Part shown: piece by piece, positions 16,771-26,244 of the stretch | How the letters are laid out: the number at the start of each line of letters is the position of its first letter | How positions within the stretch are numbered: position 1 is the stretch's first letter | Origin: Paraburkholderia aromaticivorans | GTDB taxonomy: Bacteria; Pseudomonadota; Gammaproteobacteria; Burkholderiales; Burkholderiaceae | Length of the DNA: 64,000 nucleotides | Direction: 5' to 3' | Assembly: GCF_012689525.1 (NCBI RefSeq) | Contig: NZ_CP051514.1 | Coordinates: forward strand, 372,001 to 436,000 | Made by a program: the position numbers and the translations under genes | Notes under the pieces: generated by a model | Databases searched by the model: none | Told to the model about the DNA's origin: nothing | The model's input: only the letters and a program-made list of their open reading frames with translations

Positions 16771-18333
16771 TCAGAAGCCTGCGGATTGGCGTGCGCGCTC
16801 AGGAAAATCGTGTACGGCCTGACCCAGACGGCGTAAAACGGCATACAAGACAAACAAAGCCGCCAGCAGGGCGATTGCTCTGGACAGGTTATGCGCCAGG
16901 ACATGCAAGGCGAATTCGCGTTTGACCGCCTGCAGCCCACGGCGCCGAAAACGGTCAAGCCCCTGCTGGGAACGCAAGCTGGCGAACACTGGTTCGACGA
17001 TCGCCTTGCGCTGGCTGAAAATGCGGCGCGCCTGAGGATGCTGCATCACGAGACGAAGCGCCTCACGCTGCTCATCCTCGGGGTAGCGTTTGATACGTCG
17101 TCCCGGCGCCGCTTTCGTACAGTTCGCGCGCAAATGGCAATCCCCACAGGTCGTGGCCCCATCCACGCGATGCTCTCGTGTGCGATGTGTTACAGCGTTT
17201 CTGGCCAGCAGGATCAGAGTTTGACCTGCCGGACAATGACAGGTGTCAGTTTGCGGGTGGTAGTCAAAAGCGCTTTTGTGAAACAGTCCTGCTTCCCCGG
17301 TCTTTGCAGGCCACTGTCCTTCCGGGCACAACAGGCCGACATCGCGCGCGAGCGTCGCTTCGATCACCTCATCGTCGAAGTATCCTGCATCGAGCAGCAC
17401 TTCTTCTGCCTGCATGCCAGTCACACGTGCGCTTTGATCGAGCACCGGTGCGATCATCTGGGTTTGACTTGACGCATCGAGCGCAAGGGCCATAATGATC
17501 CGATCTTCGTTGGCGAGAACCGACGGTTTGTACGATGCCGCGAACCCTCGTCCGCGCTTCAGGCGCTGCACCATGGCCTGCGGCTCGCTGCCGCTGATGC
17601 GCAAGGTTTCACTGCTCTTGCCATAGCTGCGGCGAGCGGCCTGACGTGCCTCGAAGATCTCCTGGCATTGCCTGCTGCGTTGCTGCTCCTGTTGCACGGC
17701 CTGATCATCGGGTGCCCGCTCAACCGCCTTGATAGCGACTTCTGCGCGGGCCTTGACGGCCTCTTGCCTGAGCAGATTATAGTGCGAGCAAGCCGCTTCA
17801 ATGACGGTGCCGTCACCGGCCAGACGCGTGCTGTTCGAACCACTGGCTTTCAATATCGCGCGCGTGAGCGATTCAAAAAAGTCCTGGGTCAGCGAGTCCT
17901 CGTGCAATCCGATGAAGCGGCCGATATTGGCATGATCAGGCGCAATGCCGCCTGTCACCCGCATACACCCCAGATCGAGTCGCGCCAGCCGCTCCGGCTC
18001 ACGCAAAGAATGAACACCCTGCATGACGCCATACAGGATCAGACCCATCATCAGGCGTGGCGCATAAGGCGCGCGCCCGGTTGCAGCATAGCGCTGCTCG
18101 AACGGTAGCCAGTCCTGCTGTCCGGGCAAATGCGCTACAACAAATGGTGCACGTTGACCCGCCTGCTTCAGATAGTCCGCCAGGCGCGTCGTGCCCAGGA
18201 CAATCTCATGCGGGTCACCCGTTACAAACCGGCGCCCCGTATCCGACGCGTTCGGCCTGGGTCTGGGATTCTGAGCGGGCACTTCACGGAAAGGCTCCTG
18301 GATCGAAGGACTGTAGCGCCCAATCAGCGTCAT
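16771..18333 (-). CDS. IS1182-family transposase
   Basis: 520 residues. N-terminal DUF772-type region (YAPRLMMGLILYGVMQGVHS, REPERLARLDLGCMRVTGG), then a DDE_Tnp_1-like domain: LAGDGTVIEAACSHYN (Asp), VLLDAGYFDD (Asp), a CHCPAGQT...CGDCHLRANC zinc-ribbon-like insert, and RKAIVEPVFASLRSQQGLDRF (Glu). Length and motif order fit IS1182. The reading frame is intact. I could not find matching terminal inverted repeats; the element probably starts near 16700 and ends near 18360. It lies between the c-di-GMP operon and an IS30 element. Confidence 0.88.
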   Translation of the reverse strand: MTLIGRYSPSIQEPFREVPAQNPRPRPNASDTGRRFVTGDPHEIVLGTTRLADYLKQAGQRAPFVVAHLPGQQDWLPFEQRYAATGRAPYAPRLMMGLILYGVMQGVHSLREPERLARLDLGCMRVTGGIAPDHANIGRFIGLHEDSLTQDFFESLTRAILKASGSNSTRLAGDGTVIEAACSHYNLLRQEAVKARAEVAIKAVERAPDDQAVQQEQQRSRQCQEIFEARQAARRSYGKSSETLRISGSEPQAMVQRLKRGRGFAASYKPSVLANEDRIIMALALDASSQTQMIAPVLDQSARVTGMQAEEVLLDAGYFDDEVIEATLARDVGLLCPEGQWPAKTGEAGLFHKSAFDYHPQTDTCHCPAGQTLILLARNAVTHRTREHRVDGATTCGDCHLRANCTKAAPGRRIKRYPEDEQREALRLVMQHPQARRIFSQRKAIVEPVFASLRSQQGLDRFRRRGLQAVKREFALHVLAHNLSRAIALLAALFVLYAVLRRLGQAVHDFPERARQSAGF

Positions 18334-18339
18334 TTGTCG

Positions 18340-18696
18340 TTAAGCATAAGAACGGCACTCTTGAGAAAAAGCCGTCGTCGGCAAACGAGAGGGCGTGGTC
18401 CCCCCAATGAGATTTGCTCCAGCGTGACAGGCCGGCGCTCCAGAAAGCGTGAGCGACGACAAGGGCTTGCCGAGCTGCGCCACAGCCCACACCACAGCAG
18501 GCGTCGGCTTCCTCACGGTAATCGTGGCAATCCGTGCCTGCGTAATTGGCAGGCCACGCACCCAGCACTTCCAGTTCATTGCGAGCCGCCAGCTGCTAAT
18601 TCCCGGCGCCACCGAGATCAGAAACCATCGAAAAGCTCCGAAATGACGAGGTCACCCGACAGATAGTCAGGACCCCATGCATTCGACTCATGGCTA
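18340..18696. other. Stretch between IS1182 and IS30
   Basis: About 350 bases with the right end of IS1182 somewhere at its start. Frames on both strands are short and unlike known proteins. Nothing else recognised. Confidence 0.3.
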
Positions 18697-19800
18697 GGCG
18701 GTTTCAAGGGTGAAGCGCAACAGCGGGATTAATGTTTAGAGCCTTGAGGTTGGCTTGCTGATGCAAGGGTCGCGGCGAAGACCTCGAATGGTGAATGGAA
18801 GTCGTGAGTCGCACGAGGCCGGCTGTTCAGACTGTCGGCGATGGCGTCGAGTTCGTCCTGACTGTAGACAGAAAGGTCGGTGCCTTTGGGCAGATACTGT
18901 CGCAGCAGCCCGTTGGTGTTTTCGCAGGTGCCCCTTTGCCATGGACTGTGCGGGTCGCAGAAGTACACCTGCACGCCGGTCGCGGCGGTGAGCTCTTTAT
19001 GGCGCGACATTTCTTTGCCCTGGTCGTAGGTGAAGCTCTGCCGTAGTGGCGCGACAATCGAATTGAGCTTGACGGAGAAGCCCGCCAGCGCCGACGCTGC
19101 GGTGGCATCTTCCATCTTTGCGAGCAGCACCAGGCGGCTGGTCCGTTCGACCAGAACGCCTACCGAGGACTGGTTGCCAGCCCCCTTGATGAAGTCGCCT
19201 TCCCAGTGTCCAGGCAGCAGCCGGTCCTCGATTTCGGGCGGCCGCACATGAATACTGACCATGTCCGGAATCTGTCCGCGTCGGTCTGTGCCCCGTGTGC
19301 GCGGCATACGCGTGCTGTGACCATGGCGCAGACAGGCAATGAGCTGTCTGCGCAGTTCGCCGCGCGGCTGGGCGTAGATGGCCGTGTAGATGGTTTCGTG
19401 CGAAACCTGCTGGGTCGGGTCAGTCGGATACATACGCTTGAGTGTGCCCGATATCTGCTGGGGTGACCATTTCCACTCGAGCAGGGTAAGAACAATGCGC
19501 CAGCAAACGCTTTGCAGGCAAAGCTTTGTGGGGCGGCGGCCCGCGCTGCGGCGTGCGGCGCGGAGCGCTTCAGCCGGCACCGATGCGTAACCCGCAGGAG
19601 AGCTGTTTCGCGTCAGTTCACGGCTAACGGTGGCCGGCGAGCGCCCGAGTATCCGGGCCATGGCCCGGATACTCGAACCCTGTAGATGCAGGCTTGCAAT
19701 GATGAGGCGCTCTTCAGGTTGAAGTTGCTGGTACTGAGTTCTTTCGTGCATCGCAACACCTTATACGAAACGGTGTTGCACTTCAGATTTGAGGCCGCCC
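18697..19800 (-). mobile_element. IS30-family insertion sequence
   Basis: About 1.1 kb bounded by imperfect terminal inverted repeats: GGCGGTTTCAA...TGAAGCGCAACA from 18697, and, inverted, GGCGGCCTCAAATCTGAAG from the right end at about 19799-19801. Roughly 22 of 28 positions agree. One intact transposase fills it. The flanking target duplication could not be defined. Confidence 0.75.
18729..19751 (-). CDS. IS30-family transposase
   Basis: 340 residues. N-terminal helix-turn-helix (LQPEERLIIASLHLQGSSIR, ILGRSPATVSRELTRN). DDE core: LPGHWEGDFIKGAGNQ (Asp), SFTYDQGKEMSRH (Asp) and SPWQRGTCENTNGLLRQYLP (Glu, with the KGTDL continuation typical of IS30). Intact frame and normal length. IS30 enzymes excise the element as circles or dimers and often prefer palindromic sites. 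Bounded by visible inverted repeats. Confidence 0.93.
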   Translation of the reverse strand: MHERTQYQQLQPEERLIIASLHLQGSSIRAMARILGRSPATVSRELTRNSSPAGYASVPAEALRAARRSAGRRPTKLCLQSVCWRIVLTLLEWKWSPQQISGTLKRMYPTDPTQQVSHETIYTAIYAQPRGELRRQLIACLRHGHSTRMPRTRGTDRRGQIPDMVSIHVRPPEIEDRLLPGHWEGDFIKGAGNQSSVGVLVERTSRLVLLAKMEDATAASALAGFSVKLNSIVAPLRQSFTYDQGKEMSRHKELTAATGVQVYFCDPHSPWQRGTCENTNGLLRQYLPKGTDLSVYSQDELDAIADSLNSRPRATHDFHSPFEVFAATLASASQPQGSKH

Positions 19801-19914
19801 TATATCAGGTATGGCATTTTAATCAAGAACCGGAATTGATTCAACAAACTTGTAACTCACGACACCGCTATAGGCAACTGCTCCCGCGTGTAGGTCTTTT
19901 CAAAGAAGTGCATT

Positions 19915-20080
19915 TTCTTGATTCATTCCGACAATACCTTGTCATGCGCCGCCCCAGCCTTATGATGAACTGTATAAGGCCTCATACTCGCTCCATCTAG
20001 GACTATTTGAGGGGGAGTCGATGGCGAGCTTGTATCCCTCAACGGTTTATCGGCAGGTCCGCCTGTGCCGCTTTTTTACG
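19915..20080 (+). ncRNA. Candidate structured RNA / leader locus, copy A
   Basis: Aligns base by base with 31967-32142 over TTCTTGATTCATTCCGACAA, CATACTCGC, GGACTATTTGAGGGG and beyond. A hairpin pairs TTGAGGG (about 20006-20013) with CCCTCAA (about 20036-20042). The matching stem in copy B is TTAAGGG/CCCTTAA, a compensatory change. Inside the hairpin lie GGGGGAG and an ATG at 20021, which could start a 21-residue peptide. A second hairpin, CGGCAGG/CCTGTGCCG, followed by six Ts, ends it like a rho-independent terminator. The locus could be a small RNA, a translationally masked peptide or an attenuator. I do not recognise a known RNA family. Confidence 0.5.
20050..20077 (+). terminator. Terminator-like hairpin, copy A
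   Basis: CGGCAGG and CCTGTGCCG form a GC-rich stem with one bulge and a short loop, directly followed by CTTTTTT. The same position in copy B holds a longer stem, also followed by a T run. Confidence 0.55.
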
Positions 20081-20224
20081 TTATGAAGCAGGTGCAAGCG
20101 GGACAAAAAAATTTTGTTGCGTTAAGCCGGAAAACTAGGTTTCGGGGCTGCGAAATATGCTTGTGCTGCTCAATGGAGAAGGCGCGAAAAAGCCTTGCGC
20201 AAGGCATCGTCTAGGTGCTGACGC

Positions 20225-20375
20225 GCCTGCACTATCAGCTCAATGTGATGCTGCCGTGCGTGCGGTGGTATCTTGGCTACTCGCTTAGTTCGTTAGTTTT
20301 GAGTTGGAAGAAATGATAGCCGGGCGTGGTATCGAGGCCGGTCATCCGACGGTGCTTCGATGGATGTCTTCCGCA
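20225..20375 (+). pseudogene. IS6-family transposase fragment A
   Basis: Translation across two frame breaks gives MLPCVRWYLGYSLS, then LEEMIAGRGIEAGHPTVLRW, matching the N-terminal HTH region of IS6-type transposases (RWYLxYxLSxRxLEEMMAERG). No DDE domain follows. A shorter fragment of the same region occurs after copy B of the repeated locus. Confidence 0.7.
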
Positions 20376-20972
20376 CAGCACTAGTACTCCTTGACATAAT
20401 AAGTATTCCTTACATATTAGACTTTGTTTTGACAAATTTAGGTTGCCCCCGACAGAACAAAAAAACAACTCCTCTTTTCTCTTTGCGAAATTACTTGACC
20501 GCTACAAGGAAATCCCACATTGTTGTTTAAGAATTTTCACTTTGTCTAGTCTCGCACTGGATGTGAAATCTAAGTCTTTTTTAATTGCGTATTCCCGCGC
20601 GTACCGAGGCGATGTTTTCTTGCGATGAACATGATGGTCGAAGTGCGAGAGACCTGAGCGCTTGAGGCGAACACAAGTTGAGCAGTTCGACAAAAACGTT
20701 TGGCGGGAGAAGCCAACGCGGAGAGAAGAATGGATGTGCAGCACGGAAGAACGCGACCGGCGTTGCCAAACCTGCTTGCGGACTTGCTGGACGTGATGCG
20801 CGTCATCCGCGGGGCACTGGCGGCATCGCACGAGCGATCTGAAAGTTTCACACAACGCCGTATCGATACCGCATTGGGTGCATTTGCAGCAGTTTTACGA
20901 TGGTTCTGCTCGACGTTTTCACGGCCATTGCTCACTGTGCGGAAGGGTAATGCCTCGGATAGTCGGTCGGAT
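20376..20972 (+). other. Non-coding / decayed stretch before the broken priming transferase
   Basis: An AT-rich block at about 20390-20600, then GC-rich sequence with an open frame from 20700 whose first 90 residues resemble nothing I know. No promoter could be assigned. Confidence 0.3.
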
Positions 20973-21513
20973 ATCCCGGCCGCGCTACTTATTACGATTG
21001 CGAGTAAGCTCAAACTGTCTCCGCGTGGACCGATGCTTTTCACGCAGAAGCGCAACGGTACGGATGGACGTACCTTCCGGCTCTACAAAGGTCCGCTCGA
21101 CGCGTGCTCATGTCGTAAGAAATGGGGCGTCGTGAAACAGGTCACGCTGGGAGACCCCGGGTATTACACAAGTGGGTGCATTTCTTAGGCGTCCCGGCTT
21201 GGATGAGTCGCCGCAATTTCTCCGAGTGCTGCGCAGCGATACGTCCGTGGCAGGGTCGCGGACTGATTCGATTCAGCACGACGAATTCTATCCGAAAGTG
21301 GTGGACGGCTATATCCATTGGTGCAGGATTAAACCGGGAATCACAGGACGGGAATAGATCAACGAATTCAGAGGAGAGACAGACCAGATCGAGAAGATGC
21401 AAGGACGCGTCGAACACGATCTGTAATACCCGCGCACTTGGTCGCTCTGGCTCGGCATGCGCATTGTCGTGGCGACGAAAGCAATGGTTCTGGTTCATAG
21501 CAACGCTTACTGA
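20973..21513 (+). pseudogene. Broken undecaprenyl-phosphate sugar phosphotransferase (WbaP-like C-terminal domain)
   Basis: Spread over two frames, the translation follows the C-terminal bacterial sugar transferase domain of the intact gene at 41182-42567: KLKLSPRGPMLFTQKRNG matches [16 protein letters not shown], then LRRPGLDESPQFLRVLRSD, EFYPKVVDGYI, IKPGITG (followed by a stop where the intact protein has WAQIN), INEFRGETDQIEKMQGRVEH and a terminal NAY. The GPRPH active-region motif is lost, there are two in-frame stops and a frame change, and the membrane N-terminus is missing. It lies 18 bases before yjbH, so it was probably the priming enzyme of a second polysaccharide locus. Confidence 0.8.
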
Positions 21514-21531
21514 CACCTCCATACAAAACAC

Positions 21532-23871
21532 ATGGCAATGAAATTCCGCGGGCAACAGCCCCGACAGGCGCTGAGCGCGCTGGCGCTTGCTGCGGTTCTA
21601 GCGTTCTCCCCTTCCGCGCAAGCGACCGACCCTGCACTCAATGCGCTAGGCCAGGCCGGGGGTTTGGTGATTCCGTATGCGTTTTCGCTGCCCGAAGGGA
21701 CGGTGGAGGCGCAGTACAACAACTACATTGATCCGCGCTATGGAAAGCAGGCTACGGGTACGAATATGTACTGGGGGGCGGTGGGCCTGCTGCCTTATGT
21801 GGAATTGTCAGGTGGGCTGGCAGACTACTTTCCGATGCGTCATCTGATGGCGGACGTTAAAGTAGAAGTACCGAAGTTCTTCAGGTATCAGCCGAGCATC
21901 GCATTCGGTGCCACCGACATTGGTGGTCGGACACACTACTTCCGTTCAAAATATGGCGTGGTATCGCAAGCTTTTGGTCCGGTGACATTGACCGCGGGTT
22001 ACGGCCGGGGCGATCGCCTCGATGGCTTTTTCGGCGGCGCCCAAGTCTCGCTGTGGAATACGGGGTTGTCGCTGCTGGCAGAAGACGATTCGAAAACGCC
22101 TTATGCCGGCGTGCGCTATCAGTCTCCGCGGATTAGTTGGCTAGCCGATGCGAATGTGATCGGGACGTTCACGCGGTCGATCCGTTCGACGGATGGTGTG
22201 TCGCCGCGCACGTCGTTTTCAGTAGCCGTTCAGATCCCGCTGGGCAAACGCTTTAGCAGTGCGCGTTGTGAAAGCGGGTTGTGCGAGGGGCCACAAGTGC
22301 CAGCGGCCCAGACAACGGATGCCGGCGATGACGGTCCGATCCGCCTCGCCAGCCTGCAACCGGTGGACACGCGCGCCGCTACCAGTAACAACACCGCGCT
22401 GGCCGCCGCGCCGATTACGTATGTGCCGCCGCTGCAGTCGTATGCGTCAATGATGTTGAGTGACGTGACTGCGGCCAAAGCGTCGGACGCGCCGTCTCCC
22501 GCCATTGCGGAAGCGCTGGATACGTCCGCGCTCGACGAAATCGCCGCGCAACTCTTTGCCGCCGGCCTTGAGCGTGTGCGTGTGGGGATGAGCGGCCGCG
22601 ATCTGGTGATCGAGTACGAAAACCATCGTTACAACCAGAACGAAGCCGACGCGCTCGGCATTGTGCTTGGCGTAGCGAGCGTGAATGCGCCGCACGGTAC
22701 CGACAAGATTCACGTGGTCATCAAGAAGGCCAATGAGCCGTTAGGCGAAGTCATTGTCGATCGCAATGCGTTTGCACAGTTCGTTGAGGGCGGCGCGCCG
22801 GCGGCCGCAAGCGCGTCACTGACGATGCGTACGCGCCCGACATACGACGCGGACTCGATCGCATGGCACGGCAACGACCACACACATGGGCTGACGCGGA
22901 TTCAGATCGAGCCGGTCCTCAGTTACCTTTACGGCACCGAGCACGGTGTCTTCGATTTCTCGCTTGGCGCGAATATTGAAGGATTCGTTCCGCTGTGGCG
23001 TGGTGCGGAGTTGTACGCGAGCTATATTGCACCGCTCTACAACACGAAGAACATGGACGAAGGCCACGTGTTCAGCGATTACCGCGTGCGCGGCGGCCTG
23101 AATGCGGTCGCATTGGCACAAAGCTTCTGGATCATGCCGCAGGTGTTCAACGTGGCATCGATCGGCAAGTTTGATTATTCGTATATTGGCGTGCAAAACG
23201 AAACCACGGTGTTCGTCCCGGGGCGCCCCGATCTGATCCGTTTGCGGCTCGCCTATTTGCACCATGAGCCGGGTCATGACGAACTGCCGAGTGAGAAGAA
23301 TGCCGAGTTGACTTACCGCTGGGTGCAGCCGTCCTGGAAGCTGTGGATCGAAGCAGGCGTGGCGCGCTTTGTCGGCGGAGACAAGGGGCCGGTTGCCACG
23401 CTGACACGCTGGTTTGACGACGTATCGGTGAGCCTGCATGGCGAGCACAGCGGACAGGGCACGTTTGTGGGCGCGGCAATCAGCTTCCCGCTGACGTTGC
23501 GCCAGGGCATGAAGCCCGGGATCAGCCAGGTCTATGGCTCTGAACAGTTCGGGCTCGATTTCCGTACGCGAGTGGGAACGACGAATTACCTGTCGGCCGG
23601 TGCAGCTGAGAACATGGCCTTCCCGTATAGCACGCAGCAGTACCTGCTGAATCAGGGCCGCTTTAGCGGCGAGTACTTCTCGACGCAGCTTTACCGGATG
23701 CGTGATGCGTATCTGCGTTATGAGCGGCCTGGTAGTGACGGAACGAAGCCGAAGCCGCAAGTCAGTGTGTCTGCTGTATCGACGGGCGCCGCGCTTTCAC
23801 ATGGCGTCTGCGGAAGCGGTTTTCAGGGTGTAAGCAACGGACGGGCATTGGTACCGGTCAATTGTGAATGA
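21532..23871 (+). CDS. yjbH: YjbH-domain outer-membrane protein for exopolysaccharide secretion
   Basis: 779 residues. A signal peptide ends near SPSAQA, followed by the YjbH opening ALNALGQAGGLVIPYAF and repeated beta-strand pairs with aromatic ends across two barrel-like halves (about 40-250 and 460-760). An Ala/Thr-rich linker lies at about 280-350. LERVRVGMSGRDLVIEYEN is the conserved inter-barrel region. The family is linked to exopolysaccharide export or modification, often beside capsule-type genes. Upstream is a dead priming glycosyltransferase and downstream a lipoprotein gene at 20 bases. No other yjb partner (yjbE/F/G) is seen. The product is secreted but its polymer may now come from the intact operon at 41-56 kb. 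Confidence 0.85.
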   Translation: MAMKFRGQQPRQALSALALAAVLAFSPSAQATDPALNALGQAGGLVIPYAFSLPEGTVEAQYNNYIDPRYGKQATGTNMYWGAVGLLPYVELSGGLADYFPMRHLMADVKVEVPKFFRYQPSIAFGATDIGGRTHYFRSKYGVVSQAFGPVTLTAGYGRGDRLDGFFGGAQVSLWNTGLSLLAEDDSKTPYAGVRYQSPRISWLADANVIGTFTRSIRSTDGVSPRTSFSVAVQIPLGKRFSSARCESGLCEGPQVPAAQTTDAGDDGPIRLASLQPVDTRAATSNNTALAAAPITYVPPLQSYASMMLSDVTAAKASDAPSPAIAEALDTSALDEIAAQLFAAGLERVRVGMSGRDLVIEYENHRYNQNEADALGIVLGVASVNAPHGTDKIHVVIKKANEPLGEVIVDRNAFAQFVEGGAPAAASASLTMRTRPTYDADSIAWHGNDHTHGLTRIQIEPVLSYLYGTEHGVFDFSLGANIEGFVPLWRGAELYASYIAPLYNTKNMDEGHVFSDYRVRGGLNAVALAQSFWIMPQVFNVASIGKFDYSYIGVQNETTVFVPGRPDLIRLRLAYLHHEPGHDELPSEKNAELTYRWVQPSWKLWIEAGVARFVGGDKGPVATLTRWFDDVSVSLHGEHSGQGTFVGAAISFPLTLRQGMKPGISQVYGSEQFGLDFRTRVGTTNYLSAGAAENMAFPYSTQQYLLNQGRFSGEYFSTQLYRMRDAYLRYERPGSDGTKPKPQVSVSAVSTGAALSHGVCGSGFQGVSNGRALVPVNCE

Positions 23872-23890
23872 CTTTCTTTGGAGATAGGCG

Positions 23891-24631
23891 ATGAAGCTTC
23901 TAAACGGCGCTACGCTGCGCACGCTACAGTTCGGATCGATGGCTCTTGCCACCAGTGCGCTGGTTGCATGCGGTGGCGGAAGCAGTAACGGCAGTTCGCC
24001 GGGCGCGACAATAAGCGGTACGGCCGCGGTGGGCGCGGCAATGGCCAACGCAAGCGTTGTACTGACTTGCAAGAACGGGGCGGGCAGTGCGACGGCTAAC
24101 GCAAGCGGCGCGTATTCGGCGACTTTTCAGTTTGACGGGCCGTGTGCGATTACTGCGTCGAGCGGCGCTACCGCGCTCCATTCGTTTGCGGCTGGCGCGG
24201 GCACGTACAACGTGACGCCCTTGACCGAATTGCTTTTGAGCTATCTGGCTGGGCAGCTTGGAACCACGGTTAGCGGGCTGTTGTCGGGAATCTCGAACAA
24301 CACAACGTTTCAGAGCGCGCTGTCCAACACTACGGTAATCGCAAACGCACAGGCGGCCGTAGCCCAGCAGATCAAGACCCTGTATGGGATAACGCTTTCG
24401 TCATCGTCGTTCTTGACGGTGTCGTTCACGCCAGGGCAGCCCGGTGCGGATGCGGATCTGGACGCGTTGAAGACTGCTGGCGCGATTACCGCGAATGGTC
24501 AGCCGGCGGCGTCGTTGATTACCGCCGTGACGGCGGCGGGGAAGGCTGCCCCGATCTCGGGCGGAAATAATGGCGGAGGCACCACAGGAGGAACCGGTGG
24601 CAGCGGTGGAACTGGAACAACAACCAAATAG
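23891..24631 (+). CDS. Putative secreted lipoprotein
   Basis: 246 residues from the ATG at 23891, preceded by GGAG at eight bases. Signal peptide with lipobox LVAC followed by GGGSS, a typical lipoprotein linker. The next segment (ATISGTAAVGAAMANASVVLTCKNG...TANASGAYSATF) resembles a carboxypeptidase-regulatory/Ig-like repeat seen in Burkholderia surface lipoproteins. An Ala/Thr/Ser-rich domain follows, and the C-terminus is a Gly-Thr low-complexity tail (GGNNGGGTTGGTGGSGG). Twenty bases after yjbH, so probably co-transcribed. Function is unknown; a role in polymer export or anchoring is only suggested by position. Confidence 0.75.
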   Translation: MKLLNGATLRTLQFGSMALATSALVACGGGSSNGSSPGATISGTAAVGAAMANASVVLTCKNGAGSATANASGAYSATFQFDGPCAITASSGATALHSFAAGAGTYNVTPLTELLLSYLAGQLGTTVSGLLSGISNNTTFQSALSNTTVIANAQAAVAQQIKTLYGITLSSSSFLTVSFTPGQPGADADLDALKTAGAITANGQPAASLITAVTAAGKAAPISGGNNGGGTTGGTGGSGGTGTTTK

Positions 24632-24887
24632 GCGCGTTGTCCAGAAGCTGAAAGCGTAGGCGTGCGGCCGGTCTAGGCGTGGAACGGAGACAGACCGGCC
24701 TGCCCATCACGTAATCCGTTAGGCTCGAGTTCTCGACGACCACGAGCGAAGGAAGGTTTGCAAAAGTCCCGGCGTTGTCGTGCGGGGAGTTTATCTTGCG
24801 AGCAGCATAATGGGTGAGGTGATGGCGCAACTTCGCCCTGGTCTGGATCTGTCAAGGAATGCACGCGCAATCGGTATTTTTGACATC

Positions 24888-25148
24888 CTTATATGAACAC
24901 CTCCCGTTCCGCAAGGCAGGGGGTTGATGTTTTGGCTAGCAGAAGCGGTTGCAGTCTTATATCCGACCTTCATTGCGAGACGGTGCCCGCTGGCCTTGAT
25001 GGAATCTGCTGGAAACGACCTCATCTCCCACGGCGGGCTTCACGCCCATGGACGTCATCAGGTTTGCGTTTCCACGGTCCGACCTGGTTTGCCATCACAC
25101 GTTACCCTTGCTCTGCGCAACTCCTGTGTTCAAAGACTCATCGTTTCA
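24888..25148 (-). ncRNA. Candidate bridge/seek RNA region of IS1111 copy 2
   Basis: Counterpart of 12632-12892: the non-coding interval between transposase stop and right end, the expected guide-RNA position in IS1111 elements. Assigned from position only. Confidence 0.4.
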
Positions 25149-25150
25149 AT

Positions 25151-26182
25151 CTATACCGCGACGGCTGGTCGCTCGCTCACAAATTCCCGCTCATAAGACC
25201 GGTTATGCGCGAGCAACGCCCACGCCGTTCGTGCCATCTTGTTGGCCAACGCGACCACCACCACATTGACCGGACGCCGTTTCAGCAACGCTTCTACCCA
25301 CTGGGGACGTTGTTTGGAATGGGTCACGACCATTCGCGCGCCATGGATCAATAGCTGTCTCAGATAGGGGTCACCCCTTTTGCTGATGCCGCCGAGTCTG
25401 ACGTTGCCCCCAGTCCCACTCTGACGGGGTACCAGGCCGATACTCGCCGCAAATGCGCGTCCGGAGCGAAATGCCTTTGGCGAGCCCATGACCGCAACAG
25501 TGGCTGTGGCTGTCAATGGACCCACGCCGGCTATGTCATCGAGCGTTTTTGCCTGGGGACTGGATTTCAGCCACTGCAGATTTTCCCGCTCGGCTTCGTC
25601 AATCCCCTGCTCGACCTGCTGGAGCTGTTCGAGCTGACGCAACAACGCCCGCCAGACAAGCTGCGGCACGACCTCTTCTATCTCGGCCATACGTGCCTTG
25701 AGCTCATTCATGAGCGCCTTGCGGCCATATCGGAAGTACAGTCCATATTCCGCAAGCAACCCGCGAATCTGATTGGTTTCGCGGGTTCGTGTCGCCACCA
25801 GGCCCGACCGGATGCGGTGCAGGCTCAGGATGGCTTGCTGGTCTACGCTCTTGATCGCCACAGTTCGCATCCCGGGTTGCTGGGCCGCCGTCCAGATCGC
25901 CTGGGCGTCTGCCGCATCCGTCTTGTTGGTTTTGACGAACGGACGCACGTATTTCGCATGCAACAACACCACCTGATGTCCGAGACTCTGGATTTTTCGC
26001 GCCCACCAGTGCGCCCCTCCGCATGCCTCCAGCGCCACCTTTCCTGGTGCCCGGGTTGCGAGAAACCGGATCAGCTGTTCACGACGGAATTTTCGACTAC
26101 AGATCTCGCCACTTTGTCCATCTACCCAGTACATTTGAAACACGGCCTTTGCGATATCCAGACCATATGTCGTAGCATTCAT
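25151..26182 (-). CDS. IS1111-type IS110-family transposase, copy 2
   Basis: 343 residues, identical to the product of 11598-12629, including the DEDD residues (YGLDIAK, LEACGGAHWW, KTDAADAQ) and the Ser in PRQSGTGG. Same ribosome-binding site. Intact. It is oriented so that its 5' end faces the tnpB of element 2. Confidence 0.93.
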   Translation of the reverse strand: MNATTYGLDIAKAVFQMYWVDGQSGEICSRKFRREQLIRFLATRAPGKVALEACGGAHWWARKIQSLGHQVVLLHAKYVRPFVKTNKTDAADAQAIWTAAQQPGMRTVAIKSVDQQAILSLHRIRSGLVATRTRETNQIRGLLAEYGLYFRYGRKALMNELKARMAEIEEVVPQLVWRALLRQLEQLQQVEQGIDEAERENLQWLKSSPQAKTLDDIAGVGPLTATATVAVMGSPKAFRSGRAFAASIGLVPRQSGTGGNVRLGGISKRGDPYLRQLLIHGARMVVTHSKQRPQWVEALLKRRPVNVVVVALANKMARTAWALLAHNRSYEREFVSERPAVAV

Positions 26183-26244
26183 TTGGGCTCTCCTTACCTC
26201 AAGTGACTCGTGGAACTTTCACTTTGGCACATCGATGCCATCGG

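Noticed and set aside
22816..23760. 314-codon minus-strand frame opposite yjbH
   Set aside because: Antisense shadow; the plus strand has a signal peptide and a family match over its whole length.
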